DNA from: CAZTGZ01 sp044339595
GTDB taxonomy: Bacteria > Bacteroidota > Bacteroidia > NS11-12g > UBA9320
Direction: 5' to 3'
Length of the DNA: 16,126 nt
Assembly: GCA_044339595.1 (NCBI GenBank)
Contig: JBIIVF010000046.1
Location: 1-16,126, forward strand
Numbering within the stretch: position 1 is the first letter of the stretch; each line of letters begins with the position of its first letter. Shown here one piece after another: positions 7,524 through 15,440 of the stretch. The notes beneath the pieces were generated by a model. The model searched no databases and had not been told where the DNA came from. It saw only the letters and a list, made by a program, of their open reading frames with translations. The position numbers were made by a program, and so were the translations under genes.

Positions 7524-8926
7524 ATCGCAGGGCTACACTTATAAGGTATCTTTTCTTTGACTACATCACGGCCATGTTGGCTTGGTTGATGTTTTATGCA
7601 TATCGCAAGGTGGTCATTGAAGGGGCGTCCCTTGAAAGCGCAAAGCATGATCCCAAATTATTTATGGCAGCATTCATATTGCCATTTTTTTGGATCATCG
7701 CTTATTGGTCGTATGGCTTGTACAGCGAATTATTTAGGAAATCAAGGCTCAGAGAATTCACACAAATTTTGATCGTATCTTTTTTAGGTGTGATCATCTT
7801 GTTTTTTCTCTTTCTTCTGGATGATGTGGTAACATCATACACCAACTATTACAAGTCATTTGCTATCCTCTTTGCACTGCATTTTTTATTTACGGCATTT
7901 GCCAGGATATATCAATCTACCAGAATCAGCAGGCTCATCAAACAACGCAAATTGGGTTTCCCGACTGTATTGATTGGCTCCAACCAAAATGCCATCAATC
8001 TTTATCAGGAACTCGAAACCGCCAAAGAATCAGAAGGATATTTTATCAAGGGATACATTACGTTGAATGGAGAAAATTCCTCCGGTTTTTCTCCGGATAT
8101 ACCTTGTTTGGGCAATTTGAGTCAAATCAGAGAAGTGCTCGCTCAATATCAAATAGAGGAAGTGATTATCGCCATTGAAACCTCTGAACATGACAAGGTA
8201 GCGCGCATTCTGTCGTTTCTGGAAGATGAAGCCGTAACCATTCGCATCATACCGGATATGTATGACATCCTCGCCGGAAGCGTTCGAATGAGCAATATCA
8301 TGGGAGCGGTATTGATCGAAATCTCTACTGAAATTATGCCTGAATGGCAACGATCTGTGAAAAGAGTCATGGATATTGTGCTTTCTTCCATCGCCCTAAT
8401 TATTTGTTTTCCCTTGTTGCTTGTGATTGCCATTATGGTAAAGACAGGGTCTAAAGGCCCGATATTTTTTGGACAGGAAAGAATTGGCTGGCATGGAAAG
8501 CCTTTTATTATACATAAATTCAGGACGATGTATGTAGATGCAGAAAAAGCAGGGCCACAATTGAGCAGTGAAAATGATCCGCGTATCACCCGATTTGGGA
8601 GATTTTTAAGAAAAGTTCGACTCGATGAATTGCCCCAATTTTATAATGTATTGATCGGGGAGATGTCTTTGGTTGGCCCCAGACCGGAAAGACAATATTT
8701 CATAGAGAAAATTGAGGAAATTGCGCCGCATTACAGGAGATTGCACAAAGTCAGACCCGGAATAACTTCCTGGGGGCAAGTGAAATACGGATACGCCGAG
8801 AATGTCGAGCAAATGGTGCAGCGCTTAAAATTTGATTTGCTCTATATCGAAAATATGAGCCTGGCACTCGATGTTAAAATCTTGATTTACACAGTCTTGA
8901 TCATGGTTCAAGGAAGGGGCAAATAA
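7520..8926 (+). CDS. Polyprenyl-phosphate sugar-1-phosphate transferase (initiating glycosyltransferase)
   Basis: Inner-membrane enzyme of the polyprenyl glycosylphosphotransferase family. It moves a sugar-1-phosphate from a nucleotide sugar onto undecaprenyl phosphate, the first step of exopolysaccharide, capsule or O-antigen assembly. The 468-residue protein has about four N-terminal membrane segments (residues about 10-130), a Rossmann-like domain (about 145-250), another membrane helix (about 284-307) and the C-terminal catalytic domain. Key motifs are KFRTM (333-337), the Asp369-Glu370 catalytic pair in RLDELPQFYN, and LVGPRPE (384-390). It starts at TTG 7520, overlapping the previous stop as TTGA; this preserves the first membrane segment, which an ATG at 7574 would cut. 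The sugar cannot be told from sequence alone. No other glycosyltransferase follows in this window. Confidence 0.92.
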   Translation: MNRRATLIRYLFFDYITAMLAWLMFYAYRKVVIEGASLESAKHDPKLFMAAFILPFFWIIAYWSYGLYSELFRKSRLREFTQILIVSFLGVIILFFLFLLDDVVTSYTNYYKSFAILFALHFLFTAFARIYQSTRISRLIKQRKLGFPTVLIGSNQNAINLYQELETAKESEGYFIKGYITLNGENSSGFSPDIPCLGNLSQIREVLAQYQIEEVIIAIETSEHDKVARILSFLEDEAVTIRIIPDMYDILAGSVRMSNIMGAVLIEISTEIMPEWQRSVKRVMDIVLSSIALIICFPLLLVIAIMVKTGSKGPIFFGQERIGWHGKPFIIHKFRTMYVDAEKAGPQLSSENDPRITRFGRFLRKVRLDELPQFYNVLIGEMSLVGPRPERQYFIEKIEEIAPHYRRLHKVRPGITSWGQVKYGYAENVEQMVQRLKFDLLYIENMSLALDVKILIYTVLIMVQGRGK

Positions 8927-8929
8927 GCC

Positions 8930-9298
8930 CTAATGTGCGTGAACTTCCGCAAATATGATAATGTTGATTTCCCCCAGATTGGTCATTAAATTGACCCCTT
9001 TGGCAATATGACCTTCTTTGTCGGTTGGGTCAAACGTAACCTTAATATAGGATTTTTCACCCGGTTTAACCGGTACCTTTGGGTAATCTGATGCGGTGCA
9101 TGAGCAGGTAGATTTAACATCTTCGATGATCATATCTGTTTTGCTTTTGTTCACAAAATGGAAGTAATGCACGGCTGAATCGTGCTGATGAAGCACTCCG
9201 AAATTATATTGAAGGGTGTCGAAAAACTCTGAAGCCTGTTGAGCTTTGGAAGTACTAAAAATCAACAGAGAGGCAATTAGTATGAGGAATGGTTTCAT
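8930..9298 (-). CDS. Secreted DUF1573 protein
   Basis: 122-residue protein with a signal peptide ending near KAQ (residues 18-20) and a single DUF1573 domain, an Ig-like beta sandwich common in Bacteroidota. Visible family marks are FDTLQYNFGVL at 26-36, STCSCTASDYPK near 63-74, PVKPGEK, and KVTFDPTDKEG. Function is not established for the family; it is usually periplasmic or surface-located. The two close cysteines in CSC are typical. The gene lies 74 bases downstream of priA on the same strand with no visible terminator between, so it could be co-transcribed or use its own weak promoter. The stop is 3 bases from the convergent transferase stop. Confidence 0.88.
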   Translation of the reverse strand: MKPFLILIASLLIFSTSKAQQASEFFDTLQYNFGVLHQHDSAVHYFHFVNKSKTDMIIEDVKSTCSCTASDYPKVPVKPGEKSYIKVTFDPTDKEGHIAKGVNLMTNLGEINIIIFAEVHAH

Positions 9299-9319
9299 AA
9301 ATGATTTTTTGATGTGTTA

Positions 9320-9327
9320 CAATAATA
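9320..9327 (-). promoter_or_regulatory. Possible -7 element for the DUF1573 gene
   Basis: Read on the minus strand this is TATTATTG, one mismatch from TAnnTTTG, placed 22 bases before the ATG at 9298. No clear -33 box is visible. In AT-rich spacer DNA such a match can occur by chance. Confidence 0.25.
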
Positions 9328-9372
9328 GTTCCAAAAATGACTAAAAACGTTGCAGACGAAAGGAAATTATGA

Positions 9373-11826
9373 CTAATATGGGTCTACATCGGCATGCACG
9401 TACACCGATTTGAATTCTTTCATTTCTACCATCTGATGAATCATCCGTCTGATTTTTAATTTAGTGAGCGCCGTTTCCTTGTGATCAGCTTCCAGTTTGA
9501 TGAGTATTTCTTTCAAAAAGAAGTTTTTAATTCTAGATACCGGTGGTTTTTGTGGACGATGCACCTGATTCCCTAAAAGCCCATTCAATTTGTCATAAAG
9601 CAGTTCACTGGCCTGAAAAAGTACATCCGCATTTTTATGTCGGCAGGTCAACCGGATCAAACGATAGAAAGGAGGATATTTAAATTTTTCTCGCTCTGCA
9701 ATTTCACGGGCGTAAAACGTCGGATAATCCTGTTCCAGCACTTCTGCAATCACCGGATGATCGGGTCGATGGGTTTGAATCAATACTTTTCCCCGAGTAC
9801 TGCGCCTGCCTGCCCTACCTGAAACTTGTACCATCATCTGATAGGCTTTTTCAGCGGATCTAAAATCTGGATAGTTCAGCATTTGATCGGCATGCAGGAT
9901 GCCAACAAGTCTTACGTTGTTGAAATCCAGCCCTTTGGCCACCATTTGGGTTCCAATTAAGATTTTAATTTTCCCTTCCGAGAACGCGTGTATGATTTGC
10001 TCAAAAGCATGTTTGGTGCGGGTGGTGTCGTAATCAAAGCGTCCGATTGAAACATCCGGATACAAGGTTTTGAGCTCATCTTCGGCTCTTTCGGTTCCAT
10101 ATCCCGACATCAGGATGTGGGTACTTCCACAAGCCGGACAACGGTTCACCGGTTCCCGATGAAATCCACAATAATGGCATCGCAAGTTGTTGCCGGATTT
10201 ATAATAGGTGAGAGAAATATCACAATTGATGCACATGGGAGTCCAGGCACATTCAGCGCACTCGGTCACCGGCACATATCCTTTCCGGTTCAGAAAAAGG
10301 ATGATTTGTTCTTCTTGTTTTAAAGCTTCGTCAATGGCCTCAAGCAGGGTAAATGAATACAAACCGTTCACTCTTTTGGTTCGCTTTTCTTCCTTCATGT
10401 CAACCGGTAGCATTTCCGGCAGCTCAATGCCACCGAATCTTTCCTTTAAGGCAACCAGAGCATATTTGCCGGACTTGGCATGGGTAAAGGTTTCTATGGA
10501 AGGAGTTGCACTGCCCAATAAGCAATTTGCACCGGATAAATGTCCCAACATCAAGGCAGCATCCCTACCATGATATCGCGGGTTTGGATCGTATTGCTTG
10601 TAAGCACTTTCATGTTCTTCGTCAACAATCACCAGTCCCAGGTTTTTAAAGGGGAGAAATACGGCACTTCTCGGACCGAGCAGAATATCTGCTTTTTGTT
10701 CGGCGATGGCATTCCACAATTCTACCTTTTCGTGTGCATTGAACCTGGAATGGGAAACAATCACCCGATTGCCAAATCGCTGTTTGACCCGCGAAATCAA
10801 TTGGGTAGTAAGGGCAATTTCCGGAACCAGATACAAAACTTGTTTTCCTTGGTTTAAGGTGTCTTCAATCAATTGGAGGTACACATGCGTTTTTCCACTG
10901 GATGTTACCCCATGAAGAAAAACGATTTTATCTTGCTTAAAATGCTCCTGAATGTTTTGATAAGCGTTCAATTGCTCTGCAGAAAGAGCTGCCGTGGTTT
11001 CATGCATATCACCCCCCAGGTCTATCCGACCTTTTTCAATTTTCTTTTCCAGGAGGATTTGTTTCTTCACCAAGCTTTTCAAGGCTGCCGAGGTCACCCC
11101 TTCGAGTGCCAACAAATCTTGTTTTTCAATGGAACCATCCAATTTTATGGTACTGATTAATCGCATCAGCACCATCAGTTGCGCAGGGGCTTTTTTCTCG
11201 AGTTGATCGAATGCATCCCCCATGCGTTCATCGTTTCGATAATCAGGGTGTATTTCAATCTTCAGTATAGTCAGGGGTTTATAGGTGTCTTCTAATTCCT
11301 CTAAAAACAAAATCAATCCGCGTTCATACAGTGATTTTAGATATTTAAAAATATTCTTCACACCGGTCGCCGTTGATAAAGTTTCAGGAGACATTTCTCC
11401 AGAATGTTGAAGTGCTTCGAGAATGGCGCTTTCTTTGTCATCGAGTTCGATTCCTTCCAATTCGCCCTCAGGATGAAGACCAATGCGGGTTTCGCTTTGC
11501 ATTTTGAGCCCTGCCGGCAGCGCCGCTTTCATGACTTCACCCGGGTAACACATGTAGTAAGACGATATCCATTTCCAAAATTTGAGCTGCACTGAGTTCA
11601 AAATGGGCATCATATCAAGCACATGTAAAACATATTTAGCGGTGTATTCTGCGGGGGCTTTTTCGTGTATGTTAAGCACAATCCCGACATAAAGCTTCGT
11701 TTTTCCGAACGGAACCACCACCCGCATTCCCTCTACCATTTCTTCATTCATTTCCATCGGAACTCGGTATGTATAGGTTCCCGGAACTGAAAGAGGTAGT
11801 ACCACATCGACAAATAATGTGGTCAT
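9373..11826 (-). CDS. priA: Primosomal protein N' (replication restart helicase PriA)
   Basis: 3'-to-5' DNA helicase that recognises stalled forks and reloads the replicative helicase. The 817-residue protein begins with the DNA-binding domain (FVDVVLPLSVPGTYTYRVP). The helicase core has Walker A GVTSSGKT at 306-313 and DEEH at 402-405. Eight zinc-binding Cys follow at 523, 526, 532, 535, 550, 553, 563 and 566. Motifs of helicase lobe 2 follow, including GTQMVAKGLDF and QVSGRAGR. Length is at the long end for the family, from a roughly 150-residue region between the N-terminal domain and Walker A. A TTG at 11853 would add nine residues; ATG 11826 matches where homologs begin. Divergent from the lipoprotein gene at 11999. 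Confidence 0.96.
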   Translation of the reverse strand: MTTLFVDVVLPLSVPGTYTYRVPMEMNEEMVEGMRVVVPFGKTKLYVGIVLNIHEKAPAEYTAKYVLHVLDMMPILNSVQLKFWKWISSYYMCYPGEVMKAALPAGLKMQSETRIGLHPEGELEGIELDDKESAILEALQHSGEMSPETLSTATGVKNIFKYLKSLYERGLILFLEELEDTYKPLTILKIEIHPDYRNDERMGDAFDQLEKKAPAQLMVLMRLISTIKLDGSIEKQDLLALEGVTSAALKSLVKKQILLEKKIEKGRIDLGGDMHETTAALSAEQLNAYQNIQEHFKQDKIVFLHGVTSSGKTHVYLQLIEDTLNQGKQVLYLVPEIALTTQLISRVKQRFGNRVIVSHSRFNAHEKVELWNAIAEQKADILLGPRSAVFLPFKNLGLVIVDEEHESAYKQYDPNPRYHGRDAALMLGHLSGANCLLGSATPSIETFTHAKSGKYALVALKERFGGIELPEMLPVDMKEEKRTKRVNGLYSFTLLEAIDEALKQEEQIILFLNRKGYVPVTECAECAWTPMCINCDISLTYYKSGNNLRCHYCGFHREPVNRCPACGSTHILMSGYGTERAEDELKTLYPDVSIGRFDYDTTRTKHAFEQIIHAFSEGKIKILIGTQMVAKGLDFNNVRLVGILHADQMLNYPDFRSAEKAYQMMVQVSGRAGRRSTRGKVLIQTHRPDHPVIAEVLEQDYPTFYAREIAEREKFKYPPFYRLIRLTCRHKNADVLFQASELLYDKLNGLLGNQVHRPQKPPVSRIKNFFLKEILIKLEADHKETALTKLKIRRMIHQMVEMKEFKSVYVHADVDPY

Positions 11827-11888
11827 GGGAATAAGAAGGGAGTTTTCGGTCAATGAATTATGGCTTTTTTATAACAAATGGAAAGCTC

Positions 11889-11896
11889 CAAAGTTA
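11889..11896 (-). promoter_or_regulatory. -7 element for priA
   Basis: The minus strand reads TAACTTTG, an exact TAnnTTTG match, about 63 bases ahead of the priA ATG. It implies a leader of roughly 55 bases. No strong -33 box is seen. It sits 11 bases from a second exact match facing the other way. Confidence 0.5.
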
Positions 11897-11907
11897 AGAT
11901 AATGAAT

Positions 11908-11915
11908 TATTTTTG
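11908..11915 (+). promoter_or_regulatory. -7 element for the divergent lipoprotein gene
   Basis: TATTTTTG matches TAnnTTTG exactly and lies 84 bases ahead of the ATG at 11999, giving a leader near 77 bases. With the priA box it forms a back-to-back pair whose upstream regions overlap. Confidence 0.45.
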
Positions 11916-11998
11916 TATGAGATTTGAGAAAGTTCCTGGTTGATGTTCATAAGATCATCGTCTTAAGTAAACCATCTCGAATGCTTAAAAAGTATATC

Positions 11999-12859
11999 AT
12001 GAAAAAGTTATTAATTCCCGTAATTGCCCTTGTTTTTACTTGCTATTCTTGTGGAGATCAAATTGAAGAGCTGAAAGAATCGATTACAAGTGCCGAAGAT
12101 TACGCGCTGGCTGAGACCCAATTATCCGGCATTTTTGATGTGGTGGATGATGTTTCCTCGAGCGACGGTCGTTTGAATAAAACTTCCGGAACGTTGCTTC
12201 CATCCGGTGCAATCCTTGAGTTTACGGATAGCCTTTGGGATGATGGTGATGGCAAAGAGTTTTATGTAGATTTTGGACCGAGAGGAAATCTTGCTCCTTT
12301 TGGCTTGCTTTGTCAGGATGGTAAATATCGCGCTGGTCGTTTGAATTTAAAATTGAACAAACCTTACACCCAAATTGGTGCTGAACTTGAGATTGTGCTC
12401 TCCGGGGCTGATTCTTTCTTCTCAGGAAATGGTACTGATATGTATCAAATCACCGGAAATAAGAAAATTACCCGCACCGCAGAAAACAAACTCGATATAC
12501 AGGTTCAAAACATGGAAATTCGGGATCTGGCCAATATTATTCGTTGGAATTCAAATGGTCAGATAGAACGCACAGTAGATGCAGGTCCGGGTATTTGGAT
12601 GGATCATTTCGAAATCACCGGTGGGGGAAATGGTAAAAACAGAAATGGTGAAGATTTTACCGTTACCATTGATAATCCTTTGCTCAAAAAAATCGAAAGC
12701 GGATGTGCTAAAACCTTTGTGAAAGGGGTGATTACCCTTACCGTAACCGGTTCAGGAAAGAAGATTATGGTAGATTATGATCCTTACGATAACGAGGCAT
12801 GTGACAACCTTGCCGAAGCAGACATTAATGGTAAGAAGACCATTTTCCGAGTGAAATAA
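11999..12859 (+). CDS. Predicted lipoprotein of unknown function
   Basis: 286-residue protein starting MKKLLIPVIALVFTCYSC, a short lipoprotein-type signal with two candidate lipidated cysteines (15 and 18). I prefer Cys18, followed by GDQ, as the mature end. The mature part opens with an acidic helix-like stretch (IEELKESITSAEDYALAE) and continues as beta-rich sequence with Gly/Asn turns. A paired motif near the end, SGCAKTFVKGVITLTVTGSG (about 233-252) followed by VDYDPYDNEACDN, carries two cysteines that could form a disulfide; I have seen similar endings in uncharacterised Bacteroidota lipoproteins. No function can be assigned. ATG 11999 is chosen because upstream in-frame codons would bury the signal peptide. 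A strong terminator-like hairpin follows at 12884. Confidence 0.78.
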   Translation: MKKLLIPVIALVFTCYSCGDQIEELKESITSAEDYALAETQLSGIFDVVDDVSSSDGRLNKTSGTLLPSGAILEFTDSLWDDGDGKEFYVDFGPRGNLAPFGLLCQDGKYRAGRLNLKLNKPYTQIGAELEIVLSGADSFFSGNGTDMYQITGNKKITRTAENKLDIQVQNMEIRDLANIIRWNSNGQIERTVDAGPGIWMDHFEITGGGNGKNRNGEDFTVTIDNPLLKKIESGCAKTFVKGVITLTVTGSGKKIMVDYDPYDNEACDNLAEADINGKKTIFRVK

Positions 12860-12866
12860 ATAATTT

Positions 12867-13370
12867 CTATTTACGACATTCAGAGGGGTAGGCTTTCCAA
12901 AGCACTGCCCCTTTTTTATGGATGAAATCTTCCCAATTTCCCACATTTGAACCAATGCATACCATACCGGTAGTGGGTAAGTTGTCTAATCTAAAATTAC
13001 CCAATTTTTCCACCACATAGGTGAGAGCAGGATTATGTCCGATCAGCGCAATATGTTTATAGTCATTCGGAATATTGCGTATAAAATCCATCACTTCCTC
13101 CGCATCAAAAGTGTACAAATCTGTTTCGAAAAACACTTGAAGTGGGTTCATCCAGGCAGTATCTTTCAAAATATCCAATGTTTCCCTTGTTCTCTGCGCA
13201 ATCGAGCAAAATACGGCATCCGCTTTCCAATTCTCCTTGAACAACACCTTGCGCATGATGGATGCATCCTTTCTGCCTCTTTCGTTCAAGGGTCTTTCTA
13301 CATCCCGAATTCCGGTATGCCATAAAGTTTGGTCTGATTTAGCGTGTCGGATGAAAAGAATTTCCCTCAT
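12867..13370 (-). CDS. SixA-like histidine phosphatase
   Basis: 167-residue member of the histidine phosphatase (phosphoglycerate mutase-like) superfamily, SixA branch. Catalytic marks are R8-H9 in LFIRHAKS, ERPLNERGRKDA at 25-36, Arg60 in AQRTRETL, and His112 in IGHNPALT. SixA in E. coli removes phosphate from histidine-phosphotransfer domains; the substrate here is not shown by sequence. ATG 13370 overlaps the TGA of the upstream DUF423 gene as ATGA, so translation is probably coupled, and this start places RHAKS near residue 8 as is usual. The last 50 bases of the gene carry, on the opposite strand, the terminator of the convergent lipoprotein gene. Confidence 0.9.
   Translation of the reverse strand: MREILFIRHAKSDQTLWHTGIRDVERPLNERGRKDASIMRKVLFKENWKADAVFCSIAQRTRETLDILKDTAWMNPLQVFFETDLYTFDAEEVMDFIRNIPNDYKHIALIGHNPALTYVVEKLGNFRLDNLPTTGMVCIGSNVGNWEDFIHKKGAVLWKAYPSECRK
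12884..12917 (+). terminator. Intrinsic terminator inside the opposing phosphatase gene
   Basis: A 12-pair stem forms between 12884-12895 and 12900-12912, with one G-T pair, one bulged A at 12904 and a four-base loop (TCCA). It is followed at once by a T run ending at 12917. Placed 24 bases after the lipoprotein stop, it suits plus-strand termination. On the minus strand no T run follows the stem, so it should not end the phosphatase transcript. Confidence 0.75.
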
Positions 13371-13753
13371 TTTTTCATCAATTTTAAGGTCAGGTATCCC
13401 CATGCGATGATCAAAGCAGTTCCTCCGAAAGGGGTAATCATCGCAAATAACTTCAACCCATCTTCTGTAAACAAAAACGACAAGCTGTACATAAACAAAC
13501 TACCTGAAAATAAGGCGATTCCGGATAAAAACAGAATGCCAACCACATATTTAGATTTTGCCTCAATGGGCAATAAAGTAGCAATGACCAACGCCAGGGC
13601 ATGTACCGTGAGATAATTTGCCGCTTTTTGGTAAATCTCCAACTGATGCAAATCGAGTCTATCTTCAAGCATGTGGGCTCCGAAAGCACCCAATACAACT
13701 GAAATCATTAACAGGAAGGTGCCGACTGCGGCCATGGATTTTTCAGTTTTCAT
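13367..13753 (-). CDS. DUF423 small membrane protein
   Basis: 128-residue inner-membrane protein of the DUF423 family (YwdK/YgdD-like), function unknown. It has about four hydrophobic segments: AAVGTFLLMISVVLGAFGAH (8-27), YLTVHALALVIATLLP, YVVGILFLSGIALFSGSLFM, and TPFGGTALIIAWGYLTL. Family hallmarks are LGAFGAH near the start, NYLTVHALAL, and ITPFGG toward the end. ATG 13753 matches the usual family start; a longer frame from 13996 would overlap the divergent lipoprotein gene and is unlikely. It overlaps sixA by 4 bases as first gene of the pair. Confidence 0.9.
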   Translation of the reverse strand: MKTEKSMAAVGTFLLMISVVLGAFGAHMLEDRLDLHQLEIYQKAANYLTVHALALVIATLLPIEAKSKYVVGILFLSGIALFSGSLFMYSLSFLFTEDGLKLFAMITPFGGTALIIAWGYLTLKLMKK

Positions 13754-13765
13754 GATAATTCTCAA

Positions 13766-13773
13766 TAATTTTG
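13766..13773 (+). promoter_or_regulatory. -7 element for the 542-residue lipoprotein operon
   Basis: TAATTTTG is an exact TAnnTTTG match lying 38 bases before ATG 13812, which implies a leader of about 30 bases. The 58-base gap is shared with the divergent DUF423 gene. No clear -33 box is visible. Confidence 0.45.
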
Positions 13774-13811
13774 CGCCCAAAATAGGTGATATTTGTGTGA
13801 AACTTATGAGC

Positions 13812-15440
13812 ATGAGAATTTTTCTTAAAATGCTGGTCTTGGCGGGCATATCCTTGTCCCTGACATCTTGTTTAAAGGACGCCAAGGAATTTGGAGATAA
13901 AATCAGTAAAATCAATGGGGCGAAATGGGATCCTGATATTGCTTTGCCACTGGTGAACACCTCCTTAACCCTGGATGATGTGATTAAATCTACCAATAGT
14001 ACCTACATCAAAACCGAATCGGATGGAGGCATCATGATTGCCTATCGGGGTGAGTTGTTTTCTCAAAGTGCGGAAGAATTTGTGGAGATCGATAATCAAT
14101 CTTTTTCTAAGGAGTTAACCTTATCGCCATCGCAACAAACTTATCTGAGCAACAATGGAAGCATTTCGTTGCAGTTTGTAGATTTTATGAATTACAATAC
14201 CGGCAACATCGAAATAGATAGCATGCTGCTCAAGGTATGCAACAATCAACTCCGGGTTCAAAGTACATTTCAACATGACTTGGAAATTAAATTCACCTTG
14301 CCGCATGTCAAAAGAAATGGAATCCCCTTCACCAAAACCTTGAAGTCTGATTATACCGGAGCCCTGATTGATGTTTCAGACAACGTGAACCTTTCGGGTT
14401 ATATGTTCGACATGAGCAAAGGCAGCTTGGGACATAATCAGATTCAGGTAGATATGGACCTCAAAATCACGAAACGGGGAAGCAATCCGATTCAATCTAC
14501 CGATAAAGTAACGGCCAGTATGTTCATGTTTTACAACGAATTCAAAATTATGTATGGCTATATCGGGCAAGAAAGTTTCATGTCTGACTTAGATACCTTA
14601 AAATTCGATGCACTGGATAAGCTATCCGGGGGAAGTTTTAGCCTGGAGGATCCTCGGTTCAAGTTGTTTATTTACAACTCCATGGGCGTACCCATCAAAG
14701 CGGATGTTCTAGCGCTGAAAGGATACAGTGAAAAAACCGGTTCGACCAATTTAACCGGAGTGCCCAATCCGATACCCATCCCTGTGCCCACATACAATCA
14801 GGTAGGTAAGGTGTTGGTAGATTCGATTATGCTCAATAAAACCACCAGCAATATAGCCACTATCATTAACAGCCGTCCAACCGGATTTATCTACGGATTT
14901 AATGTAACCGCTAACCCCGGTGGCAGTTCAATCCGCAATTTTGTGATGGATACCAGTCGAATCACTTTTGAAGTGGATGTAGAAGTTCCTTTGCATGGAA
15001 CCGCTTCAGACATAACCCTCGATGAAATTCAGGATGCTGATTTTAATTTGGGCGAAGAAGTGGATTATCTGGAGGAAGTTTTGGTCAGATTGGCTATCAA
15101 CAATGGATTTCCTTTGGGGGTAGATGTGCAGGTGTATTTGCTCGATTCTTCCGGTAAAACCTTAGACTCGGTTTTTACCAATACCACCCAGTTTTTGCCG
15201 GCAGCACCGGTGAATGTGGCCACCGGAAGGGTGACCAATTCGGTTAAAAATGTCGTTGATATTGTCTTTAAGGAAGAGCGCATTAAAAAACTAAATGAAA
15301 CTACTCAGGTCAGAATTAAAGGAATTTTAAACACCAGCCGATCGGGTGGAATTCCTGTGCCGGTGAAATTATATACGGATTATGGGATTGGGGTTAAATT
15401 GGGTGTTCAGGCAAAGATTAAATTTAATCAGAAGTTCTAA
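13812..15440 (+). CDS. Large predicted lipoprotein paired with DUF5723 protein
   Basis: 542-residue protein with a lipoprotein signal and an LTSC lipobox (Cys20). An ATG at 13806 is equally possible and adds two residues. After a short linker containing GAKWDPDIALPLVNTSLTLD, the mature part is long and beta-rich, with repeated segments of similar style: VQSTFQHDLEIKFTLPH (about 150-170), IQVDMDLKITKRGSN (about 210-225), FEVDVEVPLHGTASDITLDE (about 380-400). A Pro-rich linker, NPIPIPVPTYN, lies near 318-328. No enzyme motif is seen and I do not recognise a named family. The stop overlaps the next start as TAATG, so it is coupled to the DUF5723 gene; a surface or outer-membrane-anchored partner role is inference. 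Confidence 0.78.
   Translation: MRIFLKMLVLAGISLSLTSCLKDAKEFGDKISKINGAKWDPDIALPLVNTSLTLDDVIKSTNSTYIKTESDGGIMIAYRGELFSQSAEEFVEIDNQSFSKELTLSPSQQTYLSNNGSISLQFVDFMNYNTGNIEIDSMLLKVCNNQLRVQSTFQHDLEIKFTLPHVKRNGIPFTKTLKSDYTGALIDVSDNVNLSGYMFDMSKGSLGHNQIQVDMDLKITKRGSNPIQSTDKVTASMFMFYNEFKIMYGYIGQESFMSDLDTLKFDALDKLSGGSFSLEDPRFKLFIYNSMGVPIKADVLALKGYSEKTGSTNLTGVPNPIPIPVPTYNQVGKVLVDSIMLNKTTSNIATIINSRPTGFIYGFNVTANPGGSSIRNFVMDTSRITFEVDVEVPLHGTASDITLDEIQDADFNLGEEVDYLEEVLVRLAINNGFPLGVDVQVYLLDSSGKTLDSVFTNTTQFLPAAPVNVATGRVTNSVKNVVDIVFKEERIKKLNETTQVRIKGILNTSRSGGIPVPVKLYTDYGIGVKLGVQAKIKFNQKF

Noticed and set aside
8917..8930. GGGC-AAATAA-GCCC hairpin at the transferase stop
   Set aside because: Only four to five pairs and no T run on either strand, so it is too weak to call a terminator.
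11827..11853. TTG start adding nine residues to priA
   Set aside because: ATG 11826 opens directly on the conserved N-terminal domain, and no support exists for the extension.
13754..13996. N-terminal extension of the DUF423 frame
   Set aside because: It overlaps the divergent lipoprotein start and promoter, and the family normally begins at the ATG at 13753.
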